29,110 bases of DNA, from positions 1 to 29,110 of the forward strand of contig JAEYPP010000080.1 in NCBI GenBank assembly GCA_023410575.1, read 5' to 3'. Position numbers and translations under genes: made by a program. Position 1 is the first letter of the stretch. Each line of letters starts with the position of its first letter. The stretch is from Bacillota bacterium (GTDB lineage: Bacteria > Bacillota > Clostridia > Lachnospirales > Lachnospiraceae). Below are positions 1 through 7,223 of this stretch, one piece after another. The notes under the pieces were generated by a model. The model was not told the origin of the DNA, did no database searches, and worked only from the letters and a program-made list of their open reading frames with translations.

Positions 1-22
1 TTCTTAGTTCAATCCTCTTCAT
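1..22 (-). CDS. Possible 5' end of a divergent gene (partial)
   Basis: Only the first seven codons would lie in the window (MKRIELR). The support is its surroundings. An ATG on the minus strand at 22 is preceded by an AGAGGA-like ribosome site (complement of 32-39, about 9 bases away). A promoter-like TTGTCC-17-TATGAT lies further upstream at 84-56 on the same strand. The next plus-strand gene is divergent. The product cannot be identified from seven residues, and the start could be coincidental. Confidence 0.3.
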
Positions 23-55
23 TTCTGGTATGTCCTCTCATAAGTGTGAGAGTAT

Positions 56-84
56 ATCATACACTATTATTGTACTTAGGACAA
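56..84 (-). promoter_or_regulatory. Candidate divergent promoter
   Basis: On the minus strand TTGTCC (79-84) is separated by 17 bases from TATGAT (56-61), close to the vegetative sigma-A consensus. It would drive the possible divergent gene at the left edge. A small hairpin, CTCTCA/TGAGAG at 35-52, overlaps the ribosome site of that gene. In AT-rich DNA such matches arise by chance, so confidence is modest. Confidence 0.35.
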
Positions 85-153
85 AATCAAATATGGTTTA
101 CTAAGACAATATCAAAAATGAGTCATATTTATTGTACTCGTTTTTCTTTTCTC

Positions 154-182
154 TTGACAACGTTATCCATATCACATATAAT
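154..182 (+). promoter_or_regulatory. Perfect sigma-A promoter of the ylxM-ffh operon
   Basis: TTGACA (154-159) and TATAAT (177-182) are both exact consensus hexamers with the optimal 17-base spacer. Transcription would begin near 189, giving a leader of about 33 bases before the ylxM start at 222. This predicts strong constitutive expression of the signal recognition genes. Confidence 0.85.
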
Positions 183-221
183 AGCCAATGTAAAGAAAAA
201 TACTTTACAGGTGGTGAGCGA

Positions 222-599
222 ATGGAAGCTTTAGATTTAAAAGCAACGGATAAACTTCAAGAAATCGTGGAATTGTCACGTCTGTATGATTTTTATGGTG
301 AGTTATTGGGAAACCATAAAAAGCAGATTTTTGAAGATTATGTACTGAATGATTTATCATTAAGTGAGATTGCAAACGAAACAGGTCTAAGCAGACAGGG
401 TGTTCATGATGTAGTTAAGCGTTGCTCTAAAAAGCTTAGGGAATATGAAGAAAAACTTTGTTTAGTAAAAAAGTTCGATTTGACGAAACAAAGAGTGAAT
501 CAGATTAAGTCGATTTCAGAAGATATCCGTAAGACGAATGATATTAGCAGGATTCTAGAACTTGAACAATTATCTGAGGATATATTGAATGAATTATAA
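222..599 (+). CDS. ylxM: YlxM/p13-family DNA-binding protein (UPF0122)
   Basis: This is a 125-residue protein of the YlxM family, which in Firmicutes is encoded immediately before ffh and is associated with the signal recognition particle pathway. A sigma-70 region 4-like helix-turn-helix is visible around residues 40-65 (LSLSEIANETGLSRQGVHD), followed by a charged helical tail. The ATG at 222 is chosen over an upstream in-frame ATG at 132. It has a GGTGG ribosome site at the right distance, the promoter at 154-182 would make the longer form untranslatable, and the family begins at this point. Fourteen bases separate its stop from ffh, so the two are almost certainly co-transcribed. Its molecular role is less certain than its identity. 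Confidence 0.9.
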   Translation: MEALDLKATDKLQEIVELSRLYDFYGELLGNHKKQIFEDYVLNDLSLSEIANETGLSRQGVHDVVKRCSKKLREYEEKLCLVKKFDLTKQRVNQIKSISEDIRKTNDISRILELEQLSEDILNEL

Positions 600-613
600 T
601 ATTGGAGGTTCTT

Positions 614-1978
614 ATGGCATTTGAAAGCTTATCAGAAAAACTGCAAAATGTATTTAAAAACCTTCGCGGTAAAGGCAAACTATCCGAAAATGATGTAAAG
701 CTTGCGTTAAAGGAAGTTAAGATGGCATTACTGGAAGCAGATGTTAACTTTAAAGTGGTTAAAAATTTTGTTAACACAGTTACGGAAAGAGCCATTGGTC
801 AGGAAGTAATGACTAGTTTGACCCCAGGTCAGATGGTTATTAAAATTGTAAATGAAGAACTTGTGAAACTAATGGGTGATGAGACAACTGAGATCACATT
901 TAATCCAGGTAGTGAGATTACCGTTATTATGATGTGCGGTTTACAAGGTGCTGGTAAAACGACAACAATTGCAAAACTTGCAGGACAATTTAAGTCCAAA
1001 GGTAAGCGCCCATTGCTTGTAGCAGGTGATATTTATCGTCCAGCTGCGATCGATCAGTTACAGATTAATGGTAACAAGCAAGGGGTTCCAGTATTCTCTA
1101 TGGGAACAAATCACAAGCCAGTCAATATTGTAAAAGCGGCAATGGAACATGCGATGAAGAACAATAATAATGTTGTCCTTATCGATACTGCTGGTCGTCT
1201 TCATATTGATGAAGCAATGATGGATGAGCTTGTGGAGATTAAAGAGAATATTCATGTTGATCATATCATTTTAACAGTAGATGCAATGACTGGTCAGGAT
1301 GCCGTGAATGTTGCAGAAACATTTAATAATAAGATTGGTATTACAGGTGTTATATTAACGAAGTTAGATGGTGATACTCGAGGCGGTGCTGCGTTGTCGA
1401 TTCGTGCAGTCACTAATAAGCCAATTTTATATATAGGTATGGGTGAGAAGTTATCGGATCTAGAGCAATTTTATCCAGATCGTATGGCTTCAAGAATCCT
1501 TGGTATGGGTGATGTACTTACTCTTATCGATAAAGTTCAAGCAGAAATTGATGAAGATAAAGCAAGAGAGCTTGAACGTAAGATAAAAAAAGCTGAATTT
1601 GATTTTGATGATTATCTTGAACAGATGCAGCAGATGAAAAAAATGGGTGGTATGCAAAAGATCATGGACATGTTACCTGGTGGCATGGGAGGCCTTGGTG
1701 GTGGCAAAGCAAATCTAAAGGATGTTGATTGGGATGAAGGCGAGAAGGCCATCTCTCAGATGGAAGCCATTATCCGCTCCATGACAAAAGAAGAACGCAG
1801 AAACCCAGATATACTTAATCCTCCTCGTAAGAAACGTATTGCGAAGGGGGCAGGTGTGGATATTAGTGATGTGAATCGAGTTGTAAAACAGTTCGGTGAA
1901 ACTCGTAAGATGATGAAACAATTTTCTGGTATGATGGGTGGTAAGAAGAAAAGATTCAAGCTCCCATTTGGATTATAG
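614..1978 (+). CDS. ffh: Signal recognition particle GTPase Ffh (SRP54)
   Basis: Ffh binds signal sequences of nascent membrane and secreted proteins and, with the SRP RNA and FtsY, delivers ribosomes to the membrane. The 454-residue sequence has the full order: an N-terminal helical bundle, the G domain with P-loop GLQGAGKTTT (residues 109-118), DTAGRL and TKLDGD, then the methionine-rich M domain. The M domain contains QMKKMGGMQKIMDMLPGG and a C-terminal RNA-binding region (RKKRIAKGAGVDISDVN) ending in a Met/Lys-rich tail. The ATG at 614 sits 6 bases after GGAGG (604-608); an in-frame TTG at 602 would place the ribosome site inside the gene. It is co-transcribed with ylxM. No ftsY lies next to it in this window. 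Confidence 0.98.
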   Translation: MAFESLSEKLQNVFKNLRGKGKLSENDVKLALKEVKMALLEADVNFKVVKNFVNTVTERAIGQEVMTSLTPGQMVIKIVNEELVKLMGDETTEITFNPGSEITVIMMCGLQGAGKTTTIAKLAGQFKSKGKRPLLVAGDIYRPAAIDQLQINGNKQGVPVFSMGTNHKPVNIVKAAMEHAMKNNNNVVLIDTAGRLHIDEAMMDELVEIKENIHVDHIILTVDAMTGQDAVNVAETFNNKIGITGVILTKLDGDTRGGAALSIRAVTNKPILYIGMGEKLSDLEQFYPDRMASRILGMGDVLTLIDKVQAEIDEDKARELERKIKKAEFDFDDYLEQMQQMKKMGGMQKIMDMLPGGMGGLGGGKANLKDVDWDEGEKAISQMEAIIRSMTKEERRNPDILNPPRKKRIAKGAGVDISDVNRVVKQFGETRKMMKQFSGMMGGKKKRFKLPFGL

Positions 1979-2034
1979 TAGTCATAATTGACGATAGGCA
2001 AAAGTATATCGTAGAATGAATGGATCGCTTTGTC

Positions 2035-2060
2035 TTGTAAATGCTATTATTAGCTTACAA
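2035..2060 (+). other. Stem-loop between ffh and rpsP
   Basis: TTGTAA (2035-2040) pairs with TTACAA (2055-2060), and GCTA (2043-2046) pairs with TAGC (2051-2054) around a TTAT loop, leaving a two-base bulge. No T-run follows, so it is not a canonical terminator. It could be an RNA processing or stability element inside the ffh-rpsP transcript, or chance. The rest of the 143-base gap holds no gene and no convincing promoter. Confidence 0.3.
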
Positions 2061-2121
2061 TTCAATTATAAATAGCCAAAAGATTATTTTGGCACGAAAA
2101 TATTAAGGAGGTGAATCACAA

Positions 2122-2364
2122 ATGGCAGTAAAAATTAGATTAAAGAGAATGGGTCAAAAAAAGGCACCTTTCTATAGAGTAATTGTTGCTGATGCAAGAG
2201 CACCTAGAGATGGTAAATTCATTGCTGAGATCGGTACTTACGATCCAACTCAGGAGCCAAGCGCTTTCTCCGTAGATGAAGAAGCAGCTAAAAAATGGAT
2301 AGCAGATGGTGCACAGCCTACTGAAACAGTCGCTAGATTATTCAAGAAGGCCGGTATCAAATAG
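2122..2364 (+). CDS. rpsP: 30S ribosomal protein S16
   Basis: An 80-residue protein with the S16 signature at the N-terminus (VKIRLKRMGQKKAPFYRVIV) and the expected DARAPRDGKFIAEIGTYDP and TVARLFKKAGI segments. S16 is an assembly protein of the small ribosomal subunit. The length is normal for the family. The ATG at 2122 follows an excellent AAGGAGGTGA ribosome site (2105-2114), consistent with high translation. It forms a pair with the KH-domain gene 15 bases downstream and probably shares the transcript that ends at the terminator at 2643-2701. Confidence 0.98.
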   Translation: MAVKIRLKRMGQKKAPFYRVIVADARAPRDGKFIAEIGTYDPTQEPSAFSVDEEAAKKWIADGAQPTETVARLFKKAGIK

Positions 2365-2379
2365 TCGGAGGTGAAAGTA

Positions 2380-2610
2380 ATGAAGGATTTAGTTCAAGTA
2401 ATTGCTATGTCACTCGTTGATCATCCGGAAGAGGTTATTGTAACAGAAACAGAAACAGAAAGATCGATCGTTGTTGAACTGAAGGTTGCGCCGGAAGATA
2501 TGGGTAAAGTAATTGGCAAGCAAGGTCGTATTGCAAAGTCTATTCGTACCGTAGTTAAGGCTGCCGCAACAAAGGATGACAAGAAAGTTGTAGTAGAGAT
2601 ATTACAATAG
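2380..2610 (+). CDS. khpA: KH-domain RNA-binding protein KhpA (YlqC)
   Basis: A 76-residue single KH-domain protein. The GXXG RNA-binding loop is GKQG in VIGKQGRIAKSIRTVV. KhpA forms a complex with KhpB/Jag in Gram-positive bacteria and is linked to small-RNA binding and cell-division control. Its position between rpsP and rimM is the standard one in Firmicutes. The ATG at 2380 is preferred over the in-frame GTG at 2371 because GGAGGTG (2367-2373) is then the ribosome site rather than part of the coding sequence. A strong terminator follows. Confidence 0.95.
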   Translation: MKDLVQVIAMSLVDHPEEVIVTETETERSIVVELKVAPEDMGKVIGKQGRIAKSIRTVVKAAATKDDKKVVVEILQ

Positions 2611-2642
2611 ATGTAAATATTGTAGCTATTTATGTTACATGT

Positions 2643-2701
2643 ACGAGCGCAGCAAACTATATTGATTTTTTAATCAGGAAGTTTGTTACGCTCGTTTTTT
2701 T
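2643..2701 (+). terminator. Rho-independent terminator after khpA
   Basis: A 15-base arm at 2643-2657 (ACGAGCGCAGCAAAC) pairs with 2681-2695 with two imperfect positions, followed by a run of seven T (2695-2701). It lies 32 bases after the khpA stop. It separates rpsP-khpA from rimM-trmD, which are often one operon. Confidence 0.85.
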
Positions 2702-2807
2702 ATATCATAGCAAATTCTTTTGAATTTCCTGCATTAAAGATTGATGTCATTCTAATATTTTGACAACTATTTTTATAGGGAATTCTAAGTTAGAAAGGTG
2801 AATTACA

Positions 2808-3320
2808 ATGGAAGATTTTTTAAGAGTAGGCGTAATTTCTTCAACACATGGTATTAGAGGAGAAGTTAAGGTTTTTCCTACAACGGATGATATGAATCGA
2901 TTTAAAGATTTAAAAACTGTTCTGCTTGATACAGGAAAAGAAAAAATCTCATTTGAAATTGAAAATGTTAAATTCTTTAAGCAATTTGCAATTCTAAAAT
3001 TTAAAGGGATTGATAATATAAATGATATTGAGAAATATAAGGGAAAAGATTTACTCGTTACACGTGAGAATGCAGTTTCACTAGAGGAAAATGAATTTTT
3101 TATCTGTGATTTAATTGATTGCATCGGTTATAATGAAGATGGAACAGAAATAGGTAAGTTAATCGAAGTAATGCAGACAGGTGCGAATGATGTATTTGTA
3201 TTTAAGACTGCACAAGGTAAAGAAGTGTTGGTACCTTATATCGAGCAATGTGTGAAGACAATTGATATTAAGAATAAAAAAATTAAACTTCATTTGCTTG
3301 AAGGTATGATGGAAGAATAA
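2808..3320 (+). CDS. rimM: Ribosome maturation factor RimM
   Basis: A 170-residue RimM with the N-terminal beta-barrel (LRVGVISSTHGIRGEVKVFP) and the C-terminal PRC-barrel (GKLIEVMQTGANDVFVF ... VLVPYI). RimM binds S19 and assists maturation of the 3' domain of 16S rRNA. The ATG at 2808 follows AAAGGTG. The gene lies 12 bases upstream of trmD, an almost universal pairing. It starts 107 bases after a terminator and so needs its own promoter, but none is clear: a TTGACA at 2760-2765 lacks a well-placed -10. Read-through of the upstream terminator is an alternative. Confidence 0.97.
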   Translation: MEDFLRVGVISSTHGIRGEVKVFPTTDDMNRFKDLKTVLLDTGKEKISFEIENVKFFKQFAILKFKGIDNINDIEKYKGKDLLVTRENAVSLEENEFFICDLIDCIGYNEDGTEIGKLIEVMQTGANDVFVFKTAQGKEVLVPYIEQCVKTIDIKNKKIKLHLLEGMMEE

Positions 3321-3332
3321 TGGAGGATACGG

Positions 3333-4082
3333 ATGAATTTTCATGTAATGACACTATTTCCTGAGATGATTAGTCACACAATGAATACAAGTATCATTGG
3401 TCGAGCGAGGGAAAAGGGGCTATTAACGATAAATACAGTAGATATCCGAGATTATACAAAGGATAAGCATCGTCGAGTGGATGACTATCCGTATGGTGGC
3501 GGTGCTGGTATGGTTATGGCCGCAGAGCCTGTCTATCTTACTCATGAAGCAGTGGTTGCCTCTATCAAAGAACGTACAGGTAATGAACAAATCAAACCTC
3601 GTGTTATCTACCTAACACCTCAGGGAAAGACCTTCAATCAAAGTATGGCAGTGGAATTGGCGAAAGAAGATGAGCTCATCTTTCTTTGTGGACATTACGA
3701 AGGAATTGATGAGCGAGTTTTGGAAACTGTTGTTACTGATTATGTATCCATTGGAGATTATGTCTTAACAGGAGGAGAATTACCTGTTATGGTTATGATC
3801 GACTGTATTTCACGATTAATACCTGGTGTACTTAATAATGATGTCTCTGCGGAATTTGAAAGCTTTCAGGATAATCTATTAGAGTACCCTCAATATACAA
3901 GACCAGAAACCTTTATGGGGAAAAAAGTACCCGAGGTTTTATTATCAGGCCATCATGCCAATATAGAAAAGTGGAGAAGAGAACAATCTATCATTCGTAC
4001 AGCAAAAACTCGACCTGATTTGCTTGCAAAAGCTGAATTGACAGAGAAAGAAAAATGCTGGTTGGATATGAATATGGAATGA
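3333..4082 (+). CDS. trmD: tRNA (guanine-37-N1)-methyltransferase TrmD
   Basis: TrmD methylates G37 beside the anticodon of tRNAs reading CNN and CGG codons and prevents +1 frameshifting. The 249-residue length is typical. The SPOUT trefoil-knot motifs are all visible: YGGGAGMVM, LCGHYEGIDERV, SIGDYVLTGGELP, and the PQYTRP segment of the C-terminal half. The ATG at 3333 has TGGAGG 6 bases upstream and is 12 bases from rimM, so the two are one transcription unit. In most Firmicutes rplS follows; here a terminator does. Confidence 0.98.
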   Translation: MNFHVMTLFPEMISHTMNTSIIGRAREKGLLTINTVDIRDYTKDKHRRVDDYPYGGGAGMVMAAEPVYLTHEAVVASIKERTGNEQIKPRVIYLTPQGKTFNQSMAVELAKEDELIFLCGHYEGIDERVLETVVTDYVSIGDYVLTGGELPVMVMIDCISRLIPGVLNNDVSAEFESFQDNLLEYPQYTRPETFMGKKVPEVLLSGHHANIEKWRREQSIIRTAKTRPDLLAKAELTEKEKCWLDMNME

Positions 4083-4109
4083 CATCATAATTTAGGATCA
4101 ACACGCTCT

Positions 4110-4147
4110 CGCTTAAATGAAGTTCTAAGCGGTACTAAGGACTTCCC
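4110..4147 (+). other. Two mutually exclusive hairpins after trmD
   Basis: CGCTTA/TAAGCG (4110-4115 with 4126-4131) and AAGTTCT/AGGACTT (one G-U pair; 4120-4126 with 4138-4144) share bases and cannot both form. They lie between the trmD stop and the terminator at 4150-4176. The tail CTAAGGACTTCCCAAAAAAA resembles the TAAGG-ACT-CGAAAAA end of the repeats at 5636 and 7208, so this may be a more diverged relative. That relationship is an inference. Confidence 0.3.
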
Positions 4148-4149
4148 AA

Positions 4150-4178
4150 AAAAAAGTACGCATTGCGTACTTTTTTCT
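4150..4178 (+). terminator. Terminator after trmD
   Basis: A perfect 12-base-pair hairpin: AAAAAAGTACGC (4150-4161), loop ATT, GCGTACTTTTTT (4165-4176). The A-run upstream and T-run downstream make it able to work in both directions. It ends the rimM-trmD unit. Confidence 0.85.
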
Positions 4179-4222
4179 TGTTGAATGATTAAGAGATATT
4201 TGGTGATACTACTTAGTGAATA

Positions 4223-4231
4223 TGCTATATT
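4223..4231 (+). promoter_or_regulatory. Extended -10 promoter of the FAD/Rieske gene
   Basis: TGC followed by TATATT (4226-4231) matches an extended -10 element. No good -35 hexamer is at the standard distance; TTGGTG at 4200-4205 is three bases too far. The resulting leader is about 35 bases before the gene at 4274. Confidence 0.4.
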
Positions 4232-4273
4232 GGAAGAACAGTTTTCATAAGCTCTTTCGCTAGGAGGTATTGA

Positions 4274-5584
4274 ATGCAATCGTTATGGTCATCAACAGCA
4301 GCTAAGCCTTGCTATGAGACACTTACGAAAGATGAAAAAACAGGGGTATTAATTATTGGTGGCGGTATGGCAGGAATCTTGTGTGCTTATCTTTTGCAAC
4401 AAGCAGGAATATCGTATATGTTAGTTGAAGCTAATACGATTGGGAGTGGTATTACAAAGAATACTACAGCAAAGATTACTTCCCAACATGGATTAATTTA
4501 TGATCGATTACTTCATAGTATCGGTATAGAAAAAACAAGATTATATTTAGAATCCAATGAACTTGCCATCTCACAATTCGAAAAGATATGTGAAGCTAAT
4601 GAGTGTGAATTTGAAAAAAAGTCTTCCTATGTATATACAGTCAAGGATCGTAATAAAATAATTCAAGAACTTAAGGCTTTGGAAAAAATAAACTATAATG
4701 CAAAATTTTGTACGCAGTTACCTTTGCCAATTGCTCATGTTGGTGCAGTTCGGTTTGAGAATCAAGCACAATTTCATCCTCTTATGTTTTTATATCAGAT
4801 AGCAGAAGGTCTAAATATTTATGAACATACGATGGTAAAGGATATTGAAGGTCATAAGGTTATTACAGATCATGGAACAATCCATGCAGACCAGATTATT
4901 GTTACAACTCATTTTCCTATTTTCAATAAGCATGGAAGTTATTTCATCAAGATGTATCAACATCGTTCTTATGTAATTGCTTTAGAAAATGCACCAAATG
5001 TAGATGGAATGTATGTTGATGAAGCAATGACAGGAATGTCATTTCGAAATTATAAGAATCTGTTGTTGATTGGTGGTGGAGATCATAGAACAGGAAAAGA
5101 GGGCGGAAATTTCGAGGAACTTCGTAGATTTGCAAGCCGCTATTATCCAACGGCAAAGGAGAAATATGCTTGGGCAACGCAAGACTGTATGACACTAGAT
5201 GGAATTCCTTATATTGGGCAATATTCAAAGCATACGCCAAATCTATATGTGGCAACAGGTTTTAATAAATGGGGTATGACAAGTTCTATGATTTCAGCAA
5301 TGGTTTTAGTAGATTTGGTTCTAAATCGTAAAAATGATTATGCGGATATTTATTCACCATCTCGGAGCATGATGAAACCACAACTTTTCATTAATGGTTG
5401 GGAAGCAGTAAAAGGTATGTTAACGCCTACTACAAAGAGATGTCCACATCTTGGATGTGGTTTAAAGTGGAACAAAGTTGAACATACATGGGACTGTTCG
5501 TGTCATGGGTCGCGTTTTACCAAGGAAGGTGAAATTATTGATAATCCAGCAAAAAAACCTGCCAAGAAAGTAATGAAGCCATGA
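4274..5584 (+). CDS. FAD-dependent oxidoreductase with C-terminal Rieske domain
   Basis: A 436-residue fusion. Residues 25-55 form the dinucleotide fold of a DAO-type flavoprotein (VLIIGGGMAG, GGGMAG at 29-34, acidic end LVEAN). A second FAD-contact region around residue 330 (LYVATGFNKWGMTSSMIS) closes the domain. The last ~48 residues are a short Rieske [2Fe-2S] domain: CPH at 390-392 and C408-S-C-H411 supply the two Cys and two His ligands, and C395 and C410 match the disulfide pair. This architecture resembles B. subtilis YhfW; its substrate is unknown, so no reaction is assigned. The start has AGGAGGT (4262-4268) at good spacing. It appears to be a single-gene unit between terminator-like structures. 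Confidence 0.9.
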   Translation: MQSLWSSTAAKPCYETLTKDEKTGVLIIGGGMAGILCAYLLQQAGISYMLVEANTIGSGITKNTTAKITSQHGLIYDRLLHSIGIEKTRLYLESNELAISQFEKICEANECEFEKKSSYVYTVKDRNKIIQELKALEKINYNAKFCTQLPLPIAHVGAVRFENQAQFHPLMFLYQIAEGLNIYEHTMVKDIEGHKVITDHGTIHADQIIVTTHFPIFNKHGSYFIKMYQHRSYVIALENAPNVDGMYVDEAMTGMSFRNYKNLLLIGGGDHRTGKEGGNFEELRRFASRYYPTAKEKYAWATQDCMTLDGIPYIGQYSKHTPNLYVATGFNKWGMTSSMISAMVLVDLVLNRKNDYADIYSPSRSMMKPQLFINGWEAVKGMLTPTTKRCPHLGCGLKWNKVEHTWDCSCHGSRFTKEGEIIDNPAKKPAKKVMKP

Positions 5585-5627
5585 ATATGAGGCTGTCGAA
5601 CTAAGATAGTATGAATAAAGAAAAAAT

Positions 5628-5717
5628 GGAGATGGTATATTTTAACTGTAGCCCTATGATCACAAGCTCATACAATGAATGTGGACTTGTAAGGAACTAC
5701 GAAAAATACCATCTCCC
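5628..5717. repeat. Hairpin repeat, copy 1
   Basis: The core at 5636-5717 aligns with 7208-7290. Outside the central hairpin I count 53 of 63 identical positions, while the hairpin arms and loop differ. Conserved blocks are TATATTTT, CTGTAGC, TCACAAGC, TTGTAAGG, ACT-CGAAAAA and ACCATC-CCC. In this copy GGAGATGGTAT (5628-5638) pairs perfectly with ATACCATCTCC (5706-5716), enclosing the inner ACAAG/CTTGT stem. On the minus strand the outer hairpin is followed by a T-run (complement of 5619-5626), so it could end transcription of the small minus-strand gene. The family is not recognised. Confidence 0.7.
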
Positions 5718-5852
5718 TTCTTTTAGGAACGTACAATTTTCCATGATATAGCTTTTTAAGTCGTCCCATTGTTGCTTAACCTCTCCTAAAACTTCTTGTA
5801 CATCAACATCCTCTGGTTTTTTATCTTTAATATCAAATATACTTGTTGCCAT
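5697..5852 (-). CDS. Small 51-residue protein, possible truncated DUF3788 remnant
   Basis: The minus-strand frame runs from ATG at 5852 to a TAG at 5699-5697. The product begins MATSIFDIKDKKPEDVDV and ends LKEGRWYFS. It has an AAGGTG ribosome site 4 bases upstream and a good promoter at 5933-5904, so it is probably expressed. The pattern of a short start, an acidic helix (QEVLGEVKQQWDDLKSYI) and an aromatic W-Y-F end recalls the N-terminal third of DUF3788 proteins, where the sequence would continue with a lysine/tryptophan-rich segment. That assignment is from memory of the family and is tentative. The last six or seven codons lie inside hairpin repeat copy 1, which supplies the stop codon. 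This suggests that the repeat truncated a longer gene. Confidence 0.5.
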   Translation of the reverse strand: MATSIFDIKDKKPEDVDVQEVLGEVKQQWDDLKSYIMENCTFLKEGRWYFS

Positions 5853-5903
5853 ATACACCTTATCCTTTCTTTATTTTATAAGCATACATTCTGACTTCAT
5901 CTT

Positions 5904-5933
5904 ATTATACCACATTTAACCAAAAAGCGTCAT
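5904..5933 (-). promoter_or_regulatory. Promoter of the 51-residue gene
   Basis: On the minus strand TGG-TATAAT (TATAAT complement of 5904-5909) is an extended -10 with a perfect hexamer. ATGACG (complement of 5928-5933) is a weaker -35, 18 bases away. It starts about 45 bases upstream of the ATG at 5852 and is back-to-back with the plus-strand promoter at 5951-5979. Confidence 0.6.
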
Positions 5934-5950
5934 TTGTAACATTGTTTGTA

Positions 5951-5979
5951 TTGATTGTATTGCTATCATTCGGTATAAT
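5951..5979 (+). promoter_or_regulatory. Promoter of the alanyl-tRNA editing gene
   Basis: TTGATT (5951-5956), 17-base spacer, TATAAT (5974-5979). The leader of about 70 bases contains a short reading frame with its own GAGAGG site (6011-6082, 23 codons, beginning MKKEPNERMS) that overlaps the start of the main gene. Confidence 0.7.
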
Positions 5980-6056
5980 TATTAAAAATGGAAATAACAA
6001 GAGAGGATAAATGAAAAAGGAACCCAATGAAAGAATGAGTAGTAAGGAGCAATCGA

Positions 6057-7223
6057 ATGAATGCAACAAAGAAACTTTATGATTTGGATAGTTATGCAAA
6101 TGAATTTGAAGCTGTTGTTATATCCTGTGAAAAGATAGAGGATAAAGATGGATATGTGTATCAGATTGTTTTAGATCAAACACTATTTTTTCCTGAGGAA
6201 GGTGGTCAATCACCAGATCAAGGAAAGATAGATGACATAGATGTTATTGATGTTCAAATCAGTCAAGGTGTTATTTATCATTTCACAAAAACTCCATTAT
6301 CTATTGGAACACAGGTGTATGGTAAAATAGATTGGAATCACCGATTTCATAATATGCAGCAGCACTCAGGAGAGCATATTTTCTCTGGACTTGTAAATAA
6401 AATCTATGGTTATGATAATGTAGGGTTTCATCTGAGCAATCAGATTGTAACGATGGACTTTAATGGAGTATTAACCCTAGAACAAGTCGAGGAAATCGAG
6501 CAAAAAGTAAATGAAGTAATTCAAAGTAATCAACCAATTATCGTCTCTTATCCGACAAGAGAAGAACTCAAAGATTTGAATTATCGAAGTAAGATAGAGA
6601 TTGAAGGTCAGGTAAGAATTATCACGATTCCTGGTACGGATGTATGTGCTTGTTGTGCGCCTCACGTTAGGAGTACTGGTGAAATTGGATTTCTAAAGGT
6701 AATGACTTTGCAAAATTATAAGGGTGGTGTACGACTAAGTATCTTATGTGGTTTTCGGGCCTTATATGAATTTAGAAAAAAGAATGCATTGTTAAATGAG
6801 TTATCCTTAATGTTTTCAACAAACCAAGAAGCGTTACCTATGATTATCCAAAAGCTTAAGGATACAAATCAAGAACTAAAATATGAATTAATTGAAATGA
6901 AGAAAAATCATATAAACGATATAATTGCAGCAATTCCTGACACACAAGAGGATGTTATCTTGTTTGAGGACGGAATTGATTCTATCATTATGCGAAACGC
7001 TGTCAATGAATTAACGAAGAAACATACTGGTATCTGTGGCGTATTTACAAAGACAGAGGAAAATGGCTATCAGTTTATCTTAGGTAGTAACACTAAAGAC
7101 TTGAAAGAAGTTATGGCTAGATTAAAAGAACAGCTGAATGCTCGTGGTGGCGGAAGTACTACGATGGTGCAAGGCTCTGTTGTGGCGGATCAAGCAGATA
7201 TTTGGAATATATTTTCGCTGTAG
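6057..7223 (+). CDS. Alanyl-tRNA editing protein AlaX-L (AlaRS editing-domain homologue with DHHA1)
   Basis: A free-standing homologue of the editing half of alanyl-tRNA synthetase, which hydrolyses Ser- or Gly-tRNA(Ala). The 388-residue protein has an N-terminal barrel (residues 1-90), zinc and catalytic motif H103-SGE-H107 and the second metal motif C199-CAP-H203. A coiled-coil stretch lies around residues 255-285, and the C-terminal DHHA1 domain ends in NARGGGSTTMVQGSV. It has no synthetase domain, so it is the long AlaX form. The ATG at 6057 follows AAGGAG by 7 bases. The last five codons and the stop lie inside hairpin repeat copy 2, so the C-terminal residues IFSL may come from the repeat. 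It is convergent with the ligase gene. Confidence 0.92.
   Translation: MNATKKLYDLDSYANEFEAVVISCEKIEDKDGYVYQIVLDQTLFFPEEGGQSPDQGKIDDIDVIDVQISQGVIYHFTKTPLSIGTQVYGKIDWNHRFHNMQQHSGEHIFSGLVNKIYGYDNVGFHLSNQIVTMDFNGVLTLEQVEEIEQKVNEVIQSNQPIIVSYPTREELKDLNYRSKIEIEGQVRIITIPGTDVCACCAPHVRSTGEIGFLKVMTLQNYKGGVRLSILCGFRALYEFRKKNALLNELSLMFSTNQEALPMIIQKLKDTNQELKYELIEMKKNHINDIIAAIPDTQEDVILFEDGIDSIIMRNAVNELTKKHTGICGVFTKTEENGYQFILGSNTKDLKEVMARLKEQLNARGGGSTTMVQGSVVADQADIWNIFSL

Noticed and set aside
46..234. 62-codon plus-strand frame at the left edge
   Set aside because: It spans the consensus promoter at 154-182 and the ylxM start, has no ribosome site and no recognisable product.
2760..2788. TTGACA as a rimM promoter
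   Set aside because: The -35 is perfect, but the only -10-like sequence (TCTAAG, 18 bases away) would start transcription inside the ribosome site.
5628..5660. Fluoride-riboswitch-like GGAGATGG start
   Set aside because: The downstream CTCC partner and conserved pseudoknot bases of that riboswitch are absent; the GGAGATGGTAT instead pairs with ATACCATCTCC 70 bases away.
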